Part shown: positions 1 to 6,663 of the stretch, piece by piece
How positions within the stretch are numbered: the stretch's first letter is position 1
Layout: each line of letters opens with the position of its first letter
Source: an uncultured bacterium
Lineage (GTDB): Bacteria; Armatimonadota; UBA5829; DSUL01
Direction of reading: 5' to 3'
Assembly (NCBI GenBank): GCA_937967775.1
Contig: CALCJH010000040.1
Coordinates: 1 to 7,312, forward strand
DNA: 7,312 nt
Program-made: the position numbers and the translations under genes
Notes under the pieces: generated by a model
What the model was told of the DNA's origin: nothing
What the model saw: only the letters and a program-made list of their open reading frames with translations
Database searches by the model: none

Positions 1-1
1 C

Positions 2-139
2 CGGGATGCCAGAGTATCTGCCGGGGCCGGTTTCGTGGTCATATACACCGGCACCATCATGACAATGCCGGGCCTTCCGCCGCGGCCGGCGGCAGAGAAC
101 ATGCAGCTGGTGGACGGACAGGTGGTGGGACTGTCCTGA
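2..139 (+). CDS. fhs: Formate-tetrahydrofolate ligase, C-terminal end (5' part outside window)
   Basis: Reading from base 2 without a stop to TGA at 137-139 gives 45 residues that match the end of formate-tetrahydrofolate ligase (formyl-THF synthetase). The diagnostic stretch is SAGAGFVV followed by [18 protein letters not shown], ending in VVGLS; the family typically ends in a similar T.MPGLP..PAA.N....G...GL block. The enzyme joins formate to tetrahydrofolate using ATP, giving 10-formyl-THF for one-carbon metabolism, and acts in the cytoplasm. The P-loop and most of the roughly 550-residue protein lie to the left of the window, so catalytic residues cannot be checked. Whether this organism uses it for purine and Met-tRNA formylation or for an acetyl-CoA-type pathway cannot be judged here. 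The fragment is intact to its natural end. Confidence 0.9.
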   Translation, partial: RDARVSAGAGFVVIYTGTIMTMPGLPPRPAAENMQLVDGQVVGLS

Positions 140-176
140 CACACCTAATGCAAACCGGTGGCGATACTGCGTCGAA

Positions 177-215
177 GTGAGATAAGCTGAGGCGGAACAC
201 CACAGCTTATCTCAC
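177..215. repeat. Perfect 13-bp inverted repeat (hairpin) between fhs and the permease remnant
   Basis: GTGAGATAAGCTG at 177-189 is exactly complementary to CAGCTTATCTCAC at 203-215, with a 13-nt spacer (190-202). It starts 38 nt after the fhs stop and ends 5 nt before the GTG start of the next reading frame. It could be the 3' hairpin or terminator of fhs, but no T-run follows on either strand, so it is not a classical intrinsic terminator. A dyad operator or an excision scar are alternatives. The structure is seen directly; its role is unknown. Confidence 0.6.
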
Positions 216-220
216 CCACT

Positions 221-865
221 GTGATAGGATCAGGCACAATCCACGCGCTGGGAGCTGCATTTCTGTTCGGCGCCAGCACGCCTGTTGCGAAGCTCCTCGG
301 CGAGAACATCCACCCGCTGGTTCTGGCAGGACTGCTATACCTCGGCGCTGGAACGGGCCTTGGGATCTGGCTCTTGTTGCGCCCTTCCGGTCTCTCCGCG
401 GAGGCTTCATTGCGCAGGCGAGATCTTCCGTACCTCGCAGGCGCTATCCTCCTGGGAGGAGCAGCCGGTCCCGCCCTTCTGATGACCGGCCTCCAGCAGA
501 TGAGCGCTTCCACCGCCTCGTTGCTCCTGAATTTGGAAGGTGTCTTCACAGTGGCCGTGGCGCGTTTGTCATTCCGCGAGCACGTGCCTTTCAGGATTCT
601 GGCAGGAATGCTGCTGATCGTGGCGGGGGGCAGTCTACCCTCGTTGCCGCTAAGTCTGCAGGTAGCGCTTGTGGGCACTCTGGGATACGGTTTCAGTCTT
701 GCGATGTTTATCGCCTCGTTATGTGGGATCGGCGCAGCCCGGGCCGGAGGCTATTTCTCAACGGCACCCTTCGTGGGAGCATTTCTCTCGGTTGTCTTGC
801 TGAGAGATGCCGTTCACGCAACGCTGGTTCCCGCTGCGATCCTGATGGCCGTCGGGGGCCGGTGA
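221..865 (+). CDS. EamA/DMT-family permease, shortened and probably decaying
   Basis: The 214-residue product is strongly hydrophobic and resembles EamA-domain drug/metabolite transporters, inner-membrane permeases that usually have 10 helices and about 290-340 residues; the substrate cannot be predicted. Helices are visible near residues 5-25, 31-53, 69-91, 98-116, 124-139, 145-167, 175-194 and 200-212. The first EamA repeat (five helices) looks complete. In the second, the sequence passes from the end of helix 5 (MLLIVAGG, residues 130-137) straight to what is normally helix 8 (LGYGFSL, then GAARAGGYFSTAPFVGA), so about 70 residues carrying two helices appear to be missing. It then stops at VGGR, where relatives continue into a histidine-rich tail. 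GTG at 221 is the only plausible start, because an in-frame TGA lies at 188-190; no clear Shine-Dalgarno precedes it. It could be a working eight-helix variant, but a degenerating gene is more likely. Confidence 0.7.
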   Translation: MIGSGTIHALGAAFLFGASTPVAKLLGENIHPLVLAGLLYLGAGTGLGIWLLLRPSGLSAEASLRRRDLPYLAGAILLGGAAGPALLMTGLQQMSASTASLLLNLEGVFTVAVARLSFREHVPFRILAGMLLIVAGGSLPSLPLSLQVALVGTLGYGFSLAMFIASLCGIGAARAGGYFSTAPFVGAFLSVVLLRDAVHATLVPAAILMAVGGR

Positions 866-921
866 GGCACACTCACGCTCATTTCCCGGATATCCATCAC
901 CGGCACCTGCACAACGTATAA
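854..921 (+). pseudogene. Out-of-frame remnant of the permease's histidine-rich C-terminal tail
   Basis: In the frame one base back from the permease ORF, the DNA after about 859 reads PV, then RHTHAHFPDIHHRHLH, then NV and TAA at 919-921. Histidine-rich tails of the form H.HPHYPDLHHRH close a well-known subgroup of EamA permeases (from my memory of the family). The tail therefore belongs to the upstream gene but is cut off by the TGA at 863-865. The intervening acidic and histidine-rich linker of about 50 residues seen in relatives is absent. This indicates an out-of-frame deletion near the G-run at 854-858 rather than a simple one-base slip. The reading is seen directly; the deletion is inferred. 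Confidence 0.6.
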
Positions 922-985
922 CCCCTCGCGTCTCCCGTCAGGACGCCCAAGGGGAAGGACTGCAGGCCGGGGAACGCTAAAGCAT

Positions 986-1022
986 CCTGAAACGCACCAA
1001 TCGGGTGCCTGCGGCTTCAGGC
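986..1022 (+). promoter_or_regulatory. Possible leader hairpins upstream of the oxidoreductase gene
   Basis: Two arrangements are possible in this leader. One is a hairpin GCACC (994-998) with GGTGC (1004-1008), enclosed by CCTGAA (986-991) with TTCAGG (1016-1021). The other is GCCTG (1007-1011) with CAGGC (1018-1022). They share bases and cannot form together. They end about 17 nt before the Shine-Dalgarno. No known riboswitch class is recognised. The complementarity is seen; regulation is conjecture. Confidence 0.25.
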
Positions 1023-1038
1023 TGATATTTCTCAATAC

Positions 1039-1044
1039 GGAGGA
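1039..1044 (+). promoter_or_regulatory. Shine-Dalgarno of the oxidoreductase gene
   Basis: GGAGGA lies 7 nt before ATG 1052. It fixes that start over the internal ATG at 1073, which would leave only MSRRDFL before the Tat motif and has no comparable ribosome site. Confidence 0.8.
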
Positions 1045-1051
1045 AAACCAC

Positions 1052-2383
1052 ATGAGTCGGGAATCCGACGAGATGTCCCGCCGGGATTTTCTGGCAAAGA
1101 GCGCCGCCGGTTTTGCGCTGGCATCGCTTCCGGCCTGGTTCGCCCGCGAAGCGCGCGCGGCCAGTACCGAGTCTGCCGCGGCGCGTCCCCGCCGAATCGC
1201 CAAGAACGACACCATCCAGATCGGGGTGATCGGTCCCGGCGGCAGCAAGAAGGGCTACCATATGGGTCTAAATGTCACCCGGCATCTGGCCAGCAAGGAA
1301 GGGGTAAAAGTGGTGGCCGCCTGCGACGTGGACGCCACCCACCTGAAAGAAGCCTGCGACGTGTTCGGCCCGGACTGCAAGGGCTACCGCGACTTCCGAG
1401 ATCTGCTGGCGGATCGCAATGTTGATGCCGTTGTCATCGGCACGCCAGATCACTGGCACGCATACATTTGCATCGCGGCGATGAAGGCCGGCAAGGATGT
1501 TTACTGCGAGAAACCCCTCACGCTCACCATTGATGAAGGCAAGAAGTTAGTCAAAGTGTGGCGTGAGACGGGCCGCGTGTTCCAGACTGGCAGCCAGCAG
1601 CGCTCCGATGCGAAGTTCCGCCTGGCCTGCGAGCTTGTCCGGAACGGACGACTGGGCAGACTGAAGCTCGTTTCAACACACCTTCCGACCGGACCCAACG
1701 GAGGCCCCTTCGAGGTGCAGCGCGCGCCGAGCGACCTGGACTGGAACATGTGGCTGGGACCGGCGCGCTGGACACCCTACATCCCGGAGCGCTGCCATCG
1801 CGACTTCCGCTGGTGGATGGAGTACTCTGGCGGCATGCTGACCGACTGGGGCGCGCATCACAACGACATCGCTCAGTGGGCGCTGGGTATGGACCGCTTC
1901 GGCCCCGTGTCCGTCCACGGTTCCGGGAAATATCCCGCGGTTCTGGGACCGAGCTGCTTCAATACGTTTCCCGAGTTCGACCTGGAGTTCAAGTATCCCA
2001 ACGGTGTGACACTGCGCTGCACGAATCAGGGAGAAAACGGCGTCAACTTCATCGGCGAGGAGGGCTCCATATTCGTTTCCCGGGGACAGATCAGGGCAAG
2101 CGATGAGAGGCTTCTGAATGACCCGCTTCCTGCGAATGCAGAAAGGCTGTATGTTTCGGACGATCACGGGCAGAACTTCCTAGACTGTATCCGCAGCCGG
2201 AAGCAGCCTATCTGCGATGCAGAGATCGGGCACCGGTCCGTGACGGTCTGTCATCTGGCCAACATCTGCTTGCGGTTGCACGGACGTGAGCTTCGCTGGG
2301 ATCCAAAGAAAGAGGAGTTCGTGGACGACCCTGAGGCCAACGCCATGCTGGCCCGCCCTCAGCGCAAGCCCTGGATCGTCTGA
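1052..2383 (+). CDS. Tat-exported Gfo/Idh/MocA-family NAD(P)-dependent oxidoreductase
   Basis: The 443-residue protein begins with a twin-arginine signal: SRRDFL at residues 9-14, a hydrophobic stretch to about 31, and a likely cleavage after AREARA (residue 37). A Rossmann domain follows, with GVIGPGGSKKGYH (58-70) for the dinucleotide, an acidic CDVD (91-94) ending strand 2, TPDHWHA (131-137) and the family hallmark EKPL (153-156). The C-terminal alpha/beta substrate domain carries GGMLTDWGAHHNDIAQWALG (260-279), where D264, H269, H270 and D272 sit at the usual catalytic and substrate positions. It ends with the common NFLDCIRSRKQP segment (375-386). Members oxidise or reduce sugars, inositols and related polyols; the substrate here is not predictable. 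Export with a bound nicotinamide cofactor is known for glucose-fructose oxidoreductase, and the Tat signal suggests the same for this protein. It has its own leader and a hairpin after its stop, so it is probably transcribed alone. Confidence 0.92.
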   Translation: MSRESDEMSRRDFLAKSAAGFALASLPAWFAREARAASTESAAARPRRIAKNDTIQIGVIGPGGSKKGYHMGLNVTRHLASKEGVKVVAACDVDATHLKEACDVFGPDCKGYRDFRDLLADRNVDAVVIGTPDHWHAYICIAAMKAGKDVYCEKPLTLTIDEGKKLVKVWRETGRVFQTGSQQRSDAKFRLACELVRNGRLGRLKLVSTHLPTGPNGGPFEVQRAPSDLDWNMWLGPARWTPYIPERCHRDFRWWMEYSGGMLTDWGAHHNDIAQWALGMDRFGPVSVHGSGKYPAVLGPSCFNTFPEFDLEFKYPNGVTLRCTNQGENGVNFIGEEGSIFVSRGQIRASDERLLNDPLPANAERLYVSDDHGQNFLDCIRSRKQPICDAEIGHRSVTVCHLANICLRLHGRELRWDPKKEEFVDDPEANAMLARPQRKPWIV

Positions 2384-2410
2384 GGTAGCAGGCAACGTCT
2401 GCCGGCCTTT

Positions 2411-2442
2411 GCGGGGCCCGGAGCATCTCTGCCGGGCCCCGC
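2411..2442 (+). terminator. Strong GC hairpin, probable terminator after the oxidoreductase gene
   Basis: GCGGGGCCCGG at 2411-2421 pairs perfectly with CCGGGCCCCGC at 2432-2442 around a 10-nt loop. It lies 27 nt after the TGA at 2381-2383. The following TTCCGTCT is only partly T-rich, so termination may be incomplete or Rho-assisted. The hairpin ends 18 nt before the next gene's ATG, leaving very little room for a separate promoter. Confidence 0.65.
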
Positions 2443-2460
2443 TTCCGTCTAATACTCAAA

Positions 2461-3579
2461 ATGCGCACTTTATCTGCCATCCTCCTGACGCTATTACTAT
2501 CTGCGCCATCCGCCCTGACAGCAACCACAGGGGCCGCTATCCCCCCGGGGCTCCCCCCGGTGCGCGTAGAGGCGGCAGGCAAGTTCTTGCTTGACTCAGG
2601 GGCCATTGGAGCTCAGGAGCTCAGCGGTCTGACGTGGGGGGGCCCTTCCAGCGAAGGCGAAGGTCTGCACACGTTCTACGCCGTCTCGGACACCCGTCCG
2701 GCAGTGTTCCGGTTGACCTTGCGGCTGGACGAGCTCACCGGAGCGGTGAAGGAAGCCCATGTGGTCGAGCGCATCGAGCTGGACCACGGTGCCGATTGTG
2801 AAGACATCGCTTTCGATGCTCGAGACGGAACTTTCTGGATCGCGGACGAGACAGGACCGTCCGTGCGCCAGTTCCGCCTCACGCGAAACGGTCCCTCACG
2901 GCGAGGAGAGATGATCCGCGAACTGGAGATCCCGCCGATCTTTCGCACTCGCCGCCCGAATCTCGGCTTCGAGGCCATCGCTGTGGATCCCGTCACAGGA
3001 GATCTCTGGACCGCCAACGAAGAGGCGCTTCCGCCGGACGGTGCCGCTTCCGGGCCCGACTCAGGGAGCACCGTGCGCCTGCTGAGGTTTGATGCAGAGC
3101 AGCGTCCCGCCGCGCAGTTTGCTTACGTCACGGAGACGGTCGGCACGCGCCCTCCGAAATCTCATCCGAGAGAGCGCAGCGGTCTAGTTGCCCTCGGTAT
3201 TCTTCCGGGCAGCAGGCTCCTGGCACTGGAAAGAGCGCTGGACGTGCAGCGGCTGCTGATCGCTGACGTTCCCGTCTTCACCAGCCGCATCTTTCTGGTG
3301 GAAGCGATGGACGCGACCGATGTCAGCTCTCTGAGAGATGGACTGAAGGGTCGCGAGTTCACGCCTGTCCGCAAGACGCTGCTCTGGCACAAGAGGTTCG
3401 GCCTGGAAGGTCCCAACAACTTCGAGGGGATGGCCGTCGGGCCGCGCCTGGCCGACGGCAGCCTGAGCTTGCTTCTTATCTCCGACGACGAGAAGGGGAT
3501 GCTGGAACAGAGCCTCTTCGCACTGCGCGTTTACCTGAACGACGTGCCGGCCTGCCAGGATGGCGAGACGGGAGAGTAA
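2461..3579 (+). CDS. Secreted phytase-like esterase-family protein (beta-propeller type)
   Basis: The 372-residue product begins with a Sec-type signal peptide: MR, a hydrophobic core LLTLLLSAPSALT (residues 8-20), and probable cleavage around residues 20-26. The rest matches the 'esterase-like activity of phytase' family (Pfam phytase-like). Its repeated strand motifs are ELSGLTW (53-59), DCEDIAFD (112-119) with WIADE (126-130), GFEAIAVDP (169-177) with LWTANEEAL (182-190), and the C-terminal NNFEGMAVGPRLADG (319-333) followed by LLLISDDE (337-344). The recurrent E-x-I/L/M-A pattern and acidic loops fit a propeller with possible metal-binding loops. Biochemical function in this family is poorly established: despite the name, phytate hydrolysis should not be assumed. 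The protein probably acts in the periplasm or outside the cell. ATG 2461 is chosen because the signal peptide begins exactly there, although no Shine-Dalgarno precedes it. The gene ends 3 bp from the convergent sufU. Confidence 0.82.
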   Translation: MRTLSAILLTLLLSAPSALTATTGAAIPPGLPPVRVEAAGKFLLDSGAIGAQELSGLTWGGPSSEGEGLHTFYAVSDTRPAVFRLTLRLDELTGAVKEAHVVERIELDHGADCEDIAFDARDGTFWIADETGPSVRQFRLTRNGPSRRGEMIRELEIPPIFRTRRPNLGFEAIAVDPVTGDLWTANEEALPPDGAASGPDSGSTVRLLRFDAEQRPAAQFAYVTETVGTRPPKSHPRERSGLVALGILPGSRLLALERALDVQRLLIADVPVFTSRIFLVEAMDATDVSSLRDGLKGREFTPVRKTLLWHKRFGLEGPNNFEGMAVGPRLADGSLSLLLISDDEKGMLEQSLFALRVYLNDVPACQDGETGE

Positions 3580-3582
3580 GAG

Positions 3583-4026
3583 TTATTCCGTGCTGGCCGT
3601 CTGTTCACCCGAAAGGGCTGCGTGCAGCGTGTGCCACGGAAGGACGGCGCATTTGATACGGGTAGGATAGTTCTTCACCTCGGAGAAAACCACAAGCCTG
3701 CCCATCTCTGAAGGGTCGCCCCCACCCTGGCCGGTGACCATGGCGCGGTAGCGCTCGAACAGCTTTTCCGCCTCGGAGACAGGCTTACCTTTCAGCAGAG
3801 AGGTCATCAGGGATGCGGCAGCCTTGGAAATGGCACACCCGGACCCTTCGAACGCGATATCCGAGATGATGCCATCGGTGACGGTGAGATACACCCAGTA
3901 ATGATCCCCGCAAAGGGGATTATAGCCCTCCGCCTGATGCGTGGGGCTTTCCAGCTTTCCGAAGTTCCGCGGACTCTTGTTGTGGTCGAGAATGACCTCC
4001 TGATACAGCTCACGTAGATCCGCCAT
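3583..4026 (-). CDS. sufU: SufU, zinc-dependent sulfurtransferase / Fe-S assembly protein
   Basis: The product has 147 residues, the usual length for SufU. It opens with MADLRELYQEVILDHNKSPR (1-20), then NFG (21-23), the standard family N-terminus. The zinc site is intact: C39 and D41 in PLCGD, C64 in GSGCAIS, and C126 in RIKCAVLPWHTL. In Bacillus-type SufU these residues bind zinc, and a cysteine accepts persulfide sulfur from SufS and passes it to SufB. The spacer between C64 and C126 matches SufU rather than the shorter IscU. ATG at 4024-4026 is preferred over an in-frame GTG at 4051-4053, because the extra nine residues have no counterpart in the family. The ATG shares its A with the TGA of sufS (TGATG at 4028-4024 on the minus strand), so translation is likely coupled. 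It is the last gene of the suf operon. Confidence 0.95.
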   Translation of the reverse strand: MADLRELYQEVILDHNKSPRNFGKLESPTHQAEGYNPLCGDHYWVYLTVTDGIISDIAFEGSGCAISKAAASLMTSLLKGKPVSEAEKLFERYRAMVTGQGGGDPSEMGRLVVFSEVKNYPTRIKCAVLPWHTLHAALSGEQTASTE

Positions 4027-5288
4027 CAACCGAAAACCTCGACCACTTTCCACAGTCCCTTCACCAGCGCATCAACGTCCTCCGGCGTATTATACAGCGC
4101 GAAAGAGGCCCTCGCCGTTGCGGGAATGCCGAATCGCTGCATCACGGGCTGAGCGCAGTGGTGGCCGGTGCGGATGGCGATACCCTCGCTGTCCAGAATG
4201 GTGCCGATATCGTGGGGGTGCGCGCAGTCCATAACGAACGAGATAACCGCTGCCTTTTCCCGCGCGTTGCCGATGATCCGCAGGCCGGGTATCTCCAAGA
4301 GTCTTTCCGTGGCGTATTTCAGAAGCGCGTCCTCGTAAGGGGCGACCTTGCGCAGGTCCACGCTGCGGACGAAGTCCAGGGCGGGCGACAGGGCGATGGT
4401 CCCACCGATGTTAGGAGTGCCGGCCTCGAACTTGTAGGGCAGGTCATTGTAGACCGTTTTCTCGAAGGTGACAGACAGGATCATGTCGCCGCCGGTCTGG
4501 TAGGGCGGCATCCGCTCCAGCAGGGATTCACGGCCATAGAGAACGCCAATGCCAGTGGGGCCGAAAAGCTTATGTCCCGAGAAAACGAAGAAATCGCAGT
4601 CCAGGTCCTGGACATCCACCGGCACGTGCGCGACCGACTGCGCCCCGTCCACCAGCGCCACCGCGCCCACCGCGTGCGCCCTGCGGATGATCTCCTTTAC
4701 CGGGTTTACAGTTCCCAAGGCGTTGGAAATGTGCACCACACTGACGATCTTCGTGCGATCGCTCAGGAGCTTCTCATACTCTTCCATCAGGAATTCGCCA
4801 TCATTGTTGATGGGAACGACGCGCAGACTGGCTCCCGTCTGCTCGCACACCACCTGCCAGGGAACGATGTTTGCATGGTGCTCCATGGCGGAGATGATGA
4901 TCTCATCCCCCTCCTTCAGAAACGCCCGGCCGTAGCTGTAGGCGACCAGGTTGATCCCCTCGGTTGCGCCGCGCACGAAAATGATCTCTCGATGGAATCT
5001 GGCATTCAGAAAAGTCTGGGCATTCACCCGGGCGTCCTCATAGTGGCGCGTTGCGAGTTCGCTCAGGAAGTGCACACCCCGGTGGATGTTGGAGTTGCAG
5101 CACCCGTAAAACTGGTTCAGACCGCACAGCACCGTGTTCGGCTTCTGCGTGGTGGCAGCATTGTCAAGATAGATCAACGGCTTTCCGCGCACGAACTGGT
5201 TCAGGATGGGAAACTCCTGACGTGTGCGGTAGACATCGAACCCCGTAGCCGGGAACTGCAAACCCTGTTCAACAGTGGACGGCGACAT
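4026..5288 (-). CDS. sufS: SufS, group II cysteine desulfurase
   Basis: This 420-residue PLP-dependent aminotransferase-fold enzyme converts cysteine to alanine and a protein-bound persulfide, the sulfur source for Fe-S clusters, in the cytoplasm. The key residues are visible in order: LDNAATTQKP (41-50), the cofactor-stacking histidine H137 in MEHHAN, D214 in LVDGAQS, the PLP lysine K240 in SGHKLFGPTG, and the persulfide cysteine C378 in RTGHHCAQP. These keep the same spacing as E. coli SufS H123, D200, K226 and C364, offset by 14 residues, so the enzyme looks fully active. The RTGHHC loop is the group II (SufS) form rather than the IscS form. ATG 5288 lies 3 nt after the sufD stop and is preceded by AGAGGG inside sufD, so it is translated within the operon. 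SufU, encoded next, is its expected sulfur acceptor. Confidence 0.97.
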   Translation of the reverse strand: MSPSTVEQGLQFPATGFDVYRTRQEFPILNQFVRGKPLIYLDNAATTQKPNTVLCGLNQFYGCCNSNIHRGVHFLSELATRHYEDARVNAQTFLNARFHREIIFVRGATEGINLVAYSYGRAFLKEGDEIIISAMEHHANIVPWQVVCEQTGASLRVVPINNDGEFLMEEYEKLLSDRTKIVSVVHISNALGTVNPVKEIIRRAHAVGAVALVDGAQSVAHVPVDVQDLDCDFFVFSGHKLFGPTGIGVLYGRESLLERMPPYQTGGDMILSVTFEKTVYNDLPYKFEAGTPNIGGTIALSPALDFVRSVDLRKVAPYEDALLKYATERLLEIPGLRIIGNAREKAAVISFVMDCAHPHDIGTILDSEGIAIRTGHHCAQPVMQRFGIPATARASFALYNTPEDVDALVKGLWKVVEVFG

Positions 5289-5291
5289 TTC

Positions 5292-6635
5292 TCAGCCCTC
5301 TGAAACAACCGACGCGTGCAGCGTGGCCATCTGCAGCCGGTCAAGGAACGCCCTCACAGGCTCCACGCGAATCTTCTCCACAATGTCGTTAGCGAAGCCG
5401 TAAGTCAACAGCTGACGCGCGGTATCTTCGCTCATCCCACGGCTGCGGAGGTAAAAGATCTCCTCGTCCCGCAGCTGGCCTACGGTCGCTCCGTGCGTGC
5501 ATTTCACGTCATCCGCGAAGATCTCAAGCTGGGGCTTGGTGTTAACCGTCGCGAGAGGGGAGAGCATCAGGCTTCTGTTGGTCTGCTTTGCATCCGTCTT
5601 CTGGGCGCCAGGCCGAACGAAGATCTTGCCGTTGAATACGGAGCGCGCCCGGCCGTCCAGCACGGCCTTGTAAAGCTCGTGGCTCGCACAGTTGGGACTG
5701 GCGTGATCAATGGCAGTATGATTGTCCACGTGGCGATCACCATTCACGAGAGTCAGCCCGTTGAGCGTCGCCTCGCAATGCTCTCCGGCAAGCTGGACAT
5801 TCAGATCGTTTCGCACAAGCAGACCACCCGCATTCACAGTTGTAAATGAGGCCCGGCTGCCCTGATCCAGCCGCGCCTCCACGTGCGACACATGGAATGC
5901 GGAAGGCGACTCCATCTGAAGTCTGTAGCAGTCTACCACGGCATCGCGCCCGGCAAATATCTCTGAGACTGTGTTCGTGAAATAGTCGCCGGACTCCACA
6001 GAGGCATAGGTCTCCACGAACGTGACCGCCGCACCCTCTTCCACGATGATCAGATTGCGAAGGTAGCTTCCAGCGCCCTCCTGAGTGGCAAGGAAGAGCA
6101 GATGCAACGGCGACTCGAGCTTCGCGCCGGCTGCTATGCGGATGAAGGCTCCCTCGCGGAGAGCCGCGCTGTTCTGGGCGGTGAATCCGCTGAACTCGGG
6201 GCGTGCAAGCTGCCCGAGGCACCGCTCGAAGCTACCGCATCCTCCGGCAAGCCCCTCCGCCAAACTGGCCACAACGAGCCCTGGCACAACCCCGGGCAGA
6301 GAAGAAAGCTCCCGGTCGAACCTGCCATCCACAAAGACGAGCCGCGGCCACTGCGGCGACTCATAAAGGAAGGGGGAAATCTCTTCCTCCGTGAGTTTCC
6401 TGCCCAGGCCGCTCGCGACGGGCAGGAAGACGCGACGCGCCAGCCCTGAAACGTCCGTGTATTTCCAGTCCTCATTCGAGCGTGTGGGGAAGCCCTTTTC
6501 CACAAGGGCGCGGCGCCCCATTTCCCGCAACTCCGCAACGACGGGAGCCACGGGGCCGGACGAGCGATGGAAGCTCTCCAGCCATTCCAGATGAGGGGAC
6601 AGATCCTGCTTGACGCTTGAATCAGTTCCTGGCAA
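5292..6635 (-). CDS. sufD: SufD, Fe-S cluster assembly scaffold subunit
   Basis: This 447-residue SufB/SufD-family protein forms part of the SufBCD scaffold on which Fe-S clusters are built. The N-terminal helical region contains FPTRSNEDWKYTDVS (49-63), the typical SufD entry motif. A long right-handed beta-helix follows. The C-terminal part contains H318 and E320 in CASHELYKAVLDG and ends in the family block RPGAQKTDAKQTNRSLMLSP (341-360) and DDVKCTHGATVG (375-386). C379 and H381 there match the conserved Cys and His (H360 in E. coli SufD) implicated in cluster assembly. It is assigned to SufD rather than SufB because of the WKYTD entry, the shorter N-terminus and its position directly before sufS. 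The chosen start is TTG at 6633-6635, with AAGG upstream in AGAAAGGTG; no in-frame ATG or GTG lies near. It follows sufC by 42 bp. Confidence 0.95.
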   Translation of the reverse strand: MPGTDSSVKQDLSPHLEWLESFHRSSGPVAPVVAELREMGRRALVEKGFPTRSNEDWKYTDVSGLARRVFLPVASGLGRKLTEEEISPFLYESPQWPRLVFVDGRFDRELSSLPGVVPGLVVASLAEGLAGGCGSFERCLGQLARPEFSGFTAQNSAALREGAFIRIAAGAKLESPLHLLFLATQEGAGSYLRNLIIVEEGAAVTFVETYASVESGDYFTNTVSEIFAGRDAVVDCYRLQMESPSAFHVSHVEARLDQGSRASFTTVNAGGLLVRNDLNVQLAGEHCEATLNGLTLVNGDRHVDNHTAIDHASPNCASHELYKAVLDGRARSVFNGKIFVRPGAQKTDAKQTNRSLMLSPLATVNTKPQLEIFADDVKCTHGATVGQLRDEEIFYLRSRGMSEDTARQLLTYGFANDIVEKIRVEPVRAFLDRLQMATLHASVVSEG

Positions 6636-6663
6636 TGTCGGATGACACCTTTCTTGACAGCAC

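Noticed and set aside
145..678. Open frame of 177 codons on the minus strand opposite the permease
   Set aside because: It is Arg/Pro/Ala-rich with no recognisable motif, while the plus strand shows clear EamA helices.
917..922. TATAAC as a -10 promoter element for the oxidoreductase
   Set aside because: No -35-like sequence is present about 17 bp upstream, and the hexamer includes the stop codon of the permease tail, so its match is likely chance.
4027..4053. Upstream GTG start for sufU adding nine residues
   Set aside because: The added MESGRGFRL has no family counterpart and lies deep inside sufS. The ATG at 4026 gives the standard SufU N-terminus and the usual stop-start overlap.
4158..5303. 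Long open frame of 381 codons on the plus strand
   Set aside because: It lies antisense to sufS, which has every catalytic residue. Its protein has low-complexity, His/Val/Arg-rich composition with no family resemblance, as expected from GC-rich third positions.
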